A stretch of DNA of 64,000 nucleotides, from assembly GCF_051027545.1 (NCBI RefSeq), contig NZ_CP194902.1, positions 4,588,001-4,652,000 on the forward strand, written 5' to 3'. Positions 61,817 to 64,000 of this stretch are shown here, piece after piece (position 1 is the first letter of the stretch; the number at the start of each line of letters is the position of its first letter). Below the pieces are notes generated by a model that was not told the DNA's origin, did not search any database, and was given only the letters and a program-made list of their open reading frames with translations. Position numbers and translations under genes: made by a program. This DNA comes from Methylocaldum sp002005105 (lineage in GTDB: Bacteria > Pseudomonadota > Gammaproteobacteria > Methylococcales > Methylococcaceae).

Positions 61817-62743
61817 TCAGGTCGTGATCAGGTTGTCCAAAATCATCATGATGATGAAGCCAAACATCAGCGCAAAGGTCGCATAGCGCGCTTTGCCCTG
61901 GGATTGGGTTTCGGGAATGATGTCGTCGCTGATGACGAACAGCATGGCTCCGGCGGCGAACGCCATACCGATAGGCAATAAAGGCAAGAACATCGTGACT
62001 GCGGCAACGCCGAGAAAGCCGCCGACCGGCTCGATCAGCCCCGTCAAGGTCGCGATCAATACCGCCTGTTGCCGCCGATAGCCCAGGGCCACCAGCGGCA
62101 TCGCCACCGCCAAGCCTTCCGGGATATTCTGCAAACCGACCGCAATCGCCAAGGCTGCTCCGTTGTGCCAGTCGCCGGAACCGAAACTTACGCCGACGGC
62201 CATGCCTTCTGGCAGGTTGTGCATGACGATCGCGGCGATAAAAAGCCAAATCTTTCGCAGCGAGTCGAAGGTTTCTCCGCTTTCGCCCAGAAACCGCTCA
62301 TACGGCAGCCAACTATCCGCCAATACCAGAAAAACCGCGCCGATCATGACCCCCGCCGCAACCACGTACACACCGAGACCCGGCCACAGCTGATTGCCGG
62401 CCTGGATGCCCGGAACGATAAGCGAGAACGCCGTGGCTGCCAGCATCACGCCGGCGGCTCCGCCCAGCATCAGATAAAGGGTCCTGCTGGAAACATCCTT
62501 GAACAGCAGAGCGGGCAAGGCACCGAATCCCGTGGCCAATCCAGCCAGAATGCTGGCGAAGGCCCCCATGGCGATGATCGGATCGACAAAGAAATACATC
62601 ACGACCAGAAACAAGGTCGTCAGGAAAGTGATCGAGCTCACCAGGATCAGCTTTTGAGCTAGCGTCGGCAGGCGAGCATATTTCTGATACAGAGTGTTGG
62701 CGCGGAGCTTCTCGGCCAGCATATTCAAACGTTGCGAGTTCAT
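61817..62743 (-). CDS. ZIP family metal transporter
   Basis: A 308-residue inner-membrane protein. The metal-pathway motifs are IVMHNLPEGMAVGVSFG and GLQNIPEGLAVAMPL, diagnostic of ZIP (ZupT-like) transporters; about eight helices are present. The N-terminal 30 residues are a hydrophilic extension. The substrate could be zinc, iron, or manganese; the downstream GDT1-family gene suggests shared handling of a divalent metal. AAGGAT precedes the ATG at 62743. Confidence 0.9.
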   Translation of the reverse strand: MNSQRLNMLAEKLRANTLYQKYARLPTLAQKLILVSSITFLTTLFLVVMYFFVDPIIAMGAFASILAGLATGFGALPALLFKDVSSRTLYLMLGGAAGVMLAATAFSLIVPGIQAGNQLWPGLGVYVVAAGVMIGAVFLVLADSWLPYERFLGESGETFDSLRKIWLFIAAIVMHNLPEGMAVGVSFGSGDWHNGAALAIAVGLQNIPEGLAVAMPLVALGYRRQQAVLIATLTGLIEPVGGFLGVAAVTMFLPLLPIGMAFAAGAMLFVISDDIIPETQSQGKARYATFALMFGFIIMMILDNLITT

Positions 62744-62797
62744 CGGATGAAATCCTTGGTGGGGTAAGTTCGGATGGACCATATCTATACATTTTTC

Positions 62798-63190
62798 TTG
62801 CCGTCATTCCGGCAGGGAGTGCTCACCCCGTCCTTGGGGTTCGTCCTTCGGACCCGCCGCAGGCGGTCCAAAACCGTTCCCGACGGTTTTGTGCTCGCCC
62901 CTTCCCTGGGACTCGTCCTTCGGACCGTGCTGCGCACGTCCAAATAGACCAAAGCCGTCCTTGGCTTTCGCCCGTTGGACAAACTTCGTTTGTCCCATTC
63001 GGCTCCCGGCCGAATGGTCGCTCCGGGCGAATTTGTGCCGGACAAACCGGCAGGACAGCCGGTTTGCACGCATCGCGCCCGAAGGGTGCCGGGCAGGACA
63101 GCCCGGCATGAATCCAGTTCACAGGGATTGTGAATGGTCGAAACCATCCATGGCCTCTGGACCCCAGCAATCCCTGCCGGGGTGACGACT
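62798..63190. repeat. Chain of hairpins bounded by inverted repeats
   Basis: A non-coding block of about 390 bases. The ends are GCCGTCATTCCGGCAGGGAG (62800-62819) and AGCAATCCCTGCCGGGGTGACGAC (63167-63190), which match in inverted orientation. Inside are about ten consecutive small palindromes: ACCCC/GGGGT (62825), GTCC/GGAC (62843), AAAACCG/CGGTTTT (62870), AAAGCC/GGCTTT (near 62951), GGACAAAC/GTTTGTCC (near 62976), CATTCGG/CCGAATG (62996), GCCGGGC/GCCCGGC (near 63088). It holds no real gene; the open frames across it are by-products of the palindromes. Confidence 0.65.
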
Positions 63191-63386
63191 TCCATGACAA
63201 TCTTGCAATCGTCGAGGATTCGTTAACCAGCGTCAAGGCAGAGCCGCCAATGCCGCAATTCCCCTTATCTGTTATCGATAGTTGAAGCCGGCTGTACCCG
63301 CCGACCATCAGCCGCCTATCGCAGCAGATGCGCCGACTGGCCCGGTTCTTGTGTAAAATGGTCAAGGAATAGGGGGAGCATGCCTG
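63191..63386. other. Upstream region of surE
   Basis: About 195 bases between the hairpin chain and surE. TGTGTAAAAT at about 63351 resembles an extended -10 box about 30 bases before the surE start. Nothing else was recognised. Confidence 0.4.
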
Positions 63387-64000
63387 ATGCATATATTGTT
63401 GAGCAACGACGACGGTTATTCCGCCCAAGGACTGATCGCCTTGGCAAATGCGCTGGGGCAACGGGCGCGACTGACGGTTGTTGCCCCCGAACGAAACCGC
63501 AGCGGAGCGAGCAATTCGCTAACCTTGGACAGACCTTTGCGCGTCAGCCAAACCGAAAGCGGCTTCATCAAGATCGACGGCACGCCGACCGATTGCGTGC
63601 ATTTGGCTATCACGGGATTGTTACATGAGGAGCCGGACATGGTGTTCGCCGGCATCAATCACGGTTCCAACCTGGGAGATGACGTTATCTACTCCGGCAC
63701 GGTGGCGGCAGCCACCGAAGGGCGTTTTTTGGGGCTTCCGGCGGTCGCGGTCTCCTTGGCGTCGAGCAATCCGCAGCACTTCGACACGGCAGCCCAAGTT
63801 GCCGTCACCTTGCTCAAACAGATCCAGGAACACCCCTTGCCGGCCGATACTATACTGAACGTCAACGTGCCCGATATTCCCCTGACAGAGCTTCGTGGCT
63901 TCCAATCCACTCGTCTGGGCCAGCGCCACAAGGCCGAACCCGTGATCCGGACGACCGACCCGCGCGGGCGCGAGATCTACTGGATCGGCTCCGCCGGTCC
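63387..64000 (+). CDS. surE: 5'/3'-nucleotidase SurE (3' end missing)
   Basis: The first 204 codons of SurE (usual length about 250); the gene runs off the window. The metal-binding motif SNDDGYSAQG is at residues 6-15 and the second motif GINHGSNLGDDVIYSGTVAA is complete. SurE hydrolyses nucleoside 5'- and 3'-monophosphates and short polyphosphates and matters in stationary phase. GGGGGAG lies about ten bases before the ATG at 63387. In many relatives it follows truD; here it is about 14.5 kb downstream. Confidence 0.95.
   Translation, partial: MHILLSNDDGYSAQGLIALANALGQRARLTVVAPERNRSGASNSLTLDRPLRVSQTESGFIKIDGTPTDCVHLAITGLLHEEPDMVFAGINHGSNLGDDVIYSGTVAAATEGRFLGLPAVAVSLASSNPQHFDTAAQVAVTLLKQIQEHPLPADTILNVNVPDIPLTELRGFQSTRLGQRHKAEPVIRTTDPRGREIYWIGSAG

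Noticed and set aside
62785..63461. Several overlapping frames through the hairpin chain before surE
   Set aside because: Their sequences are Pro-, Arg- and Gly-rich products of palindromic DNA and are present on both strands; there is no ribosome-binding site or family match.
1..64000. CRISPR arrays, prophage and intact insertion sequences
   Set aside because: No regularly spaced direct repeats of 24-40 bases, no cas, integrase or transposase genes, and no phage structural genes were seen.

Overview
The window is a chromosomal segment of a gammaproteobacterial (type I, most likely type Ib, Methylococcaceae) methanotroph. The decisive evidence is a complete pmoCAB operon on the minus strand (31388-34408) whose products match the Methylococcus capsulatus proteins in length and in every known copper ligand I can place. 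Moderate-to-high GC, a KUP potassium transporter, an exopolysaccharide module of the exosortase/PEP-CTERM type and a polar-flagellum filament cluster fit Methylococcus/Methylocaldum relatives. The exact genus is inference.

Layout. 1-56: 5' end of mscL (minus). 271-8558: a secreted unknown protein, then an exopolysaccharide export block: a PrsT-like TPR lipoprotein (minus) divergent from a Wza-like exporter, an outer-membrane beta-barrel, a Wzz-like chain-length protein and a BY-kinase-type ATPase. 8697-14325: a small DUF6316-like protein, a large DUF748/AsmA-like envelope protein, a thioredoxin-reductase-like flavoprotein, and a repeat-rich intergenic stretch with two adjacent MITE-like inverted-repeat elements. 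14326-18054: an FNR/Dnr-type regulator divergent from hcp (hybrid cluster protein), followed by a ferredoxin reductase closely resembling MmoC; a TTGAT-N4-GTCAA palindrome lies between regulator and hcp. 18156-19750: DNA glycosylase-like protein and M28 peptidase.

20013-25720 (all minus): tpiA, secG, tRNA-Leu(GAG), tgt, yajC, secD, secF, with terminators after the tRNA and after secF. 26506-31177: kup, uppP, a class V aminotransferase and tatD. 31296-34573: pmoCAB with a recognisable sigma-70 promoter, a strong hairpin between pmoC and pmoA, and hairpins plus a terminator after pmoB. 34896-36508: a flavocytochrome c sulfide dehydrogenase pair (fccA-fccB-like), next to the pmo promoter and divergent from pmo. 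36533-44119: DUF4202, zwf, dienelactone hydrolase, accA, tilS, a DUF4156 lipoprotein, pyrG.

44119-49699: the classical gammaproteobacterial run pyrG-kdsA-eno-ftsB-ispD-ispF-truD, followed by a second uppP. 49784-55421: CBS protein, arsC, wrbA, hda, panE-like, ffh (minus) and a CcsA-like protein. 55479-60461: fliT, fliS, fliD, flaG, fliC (minus strand) with a near-consensus sigma-28 promoter before fliC. 60670-60989: an orphan vapB with a truncated vapC. 61097-62743: a GDT1-family and a ZIP-family metal transporter in tandem. 62798-63190: a chain of about ten hairpins bounded by terminal inverted repeats. 63387-64000: surE, running off the end.

Together the genes cover methane oxidation, central carbon and isoprenoid/LPS precursors, protein export, envelope polysaccharide, nitrosative-stress handling (Hcp module) and motility. 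The least explained parts are the repeat elements, the MmoC-like partner of Hcp, and the fcc pair next to pmo. No CRISPR array, prophage or intact insertion sequence was seen.
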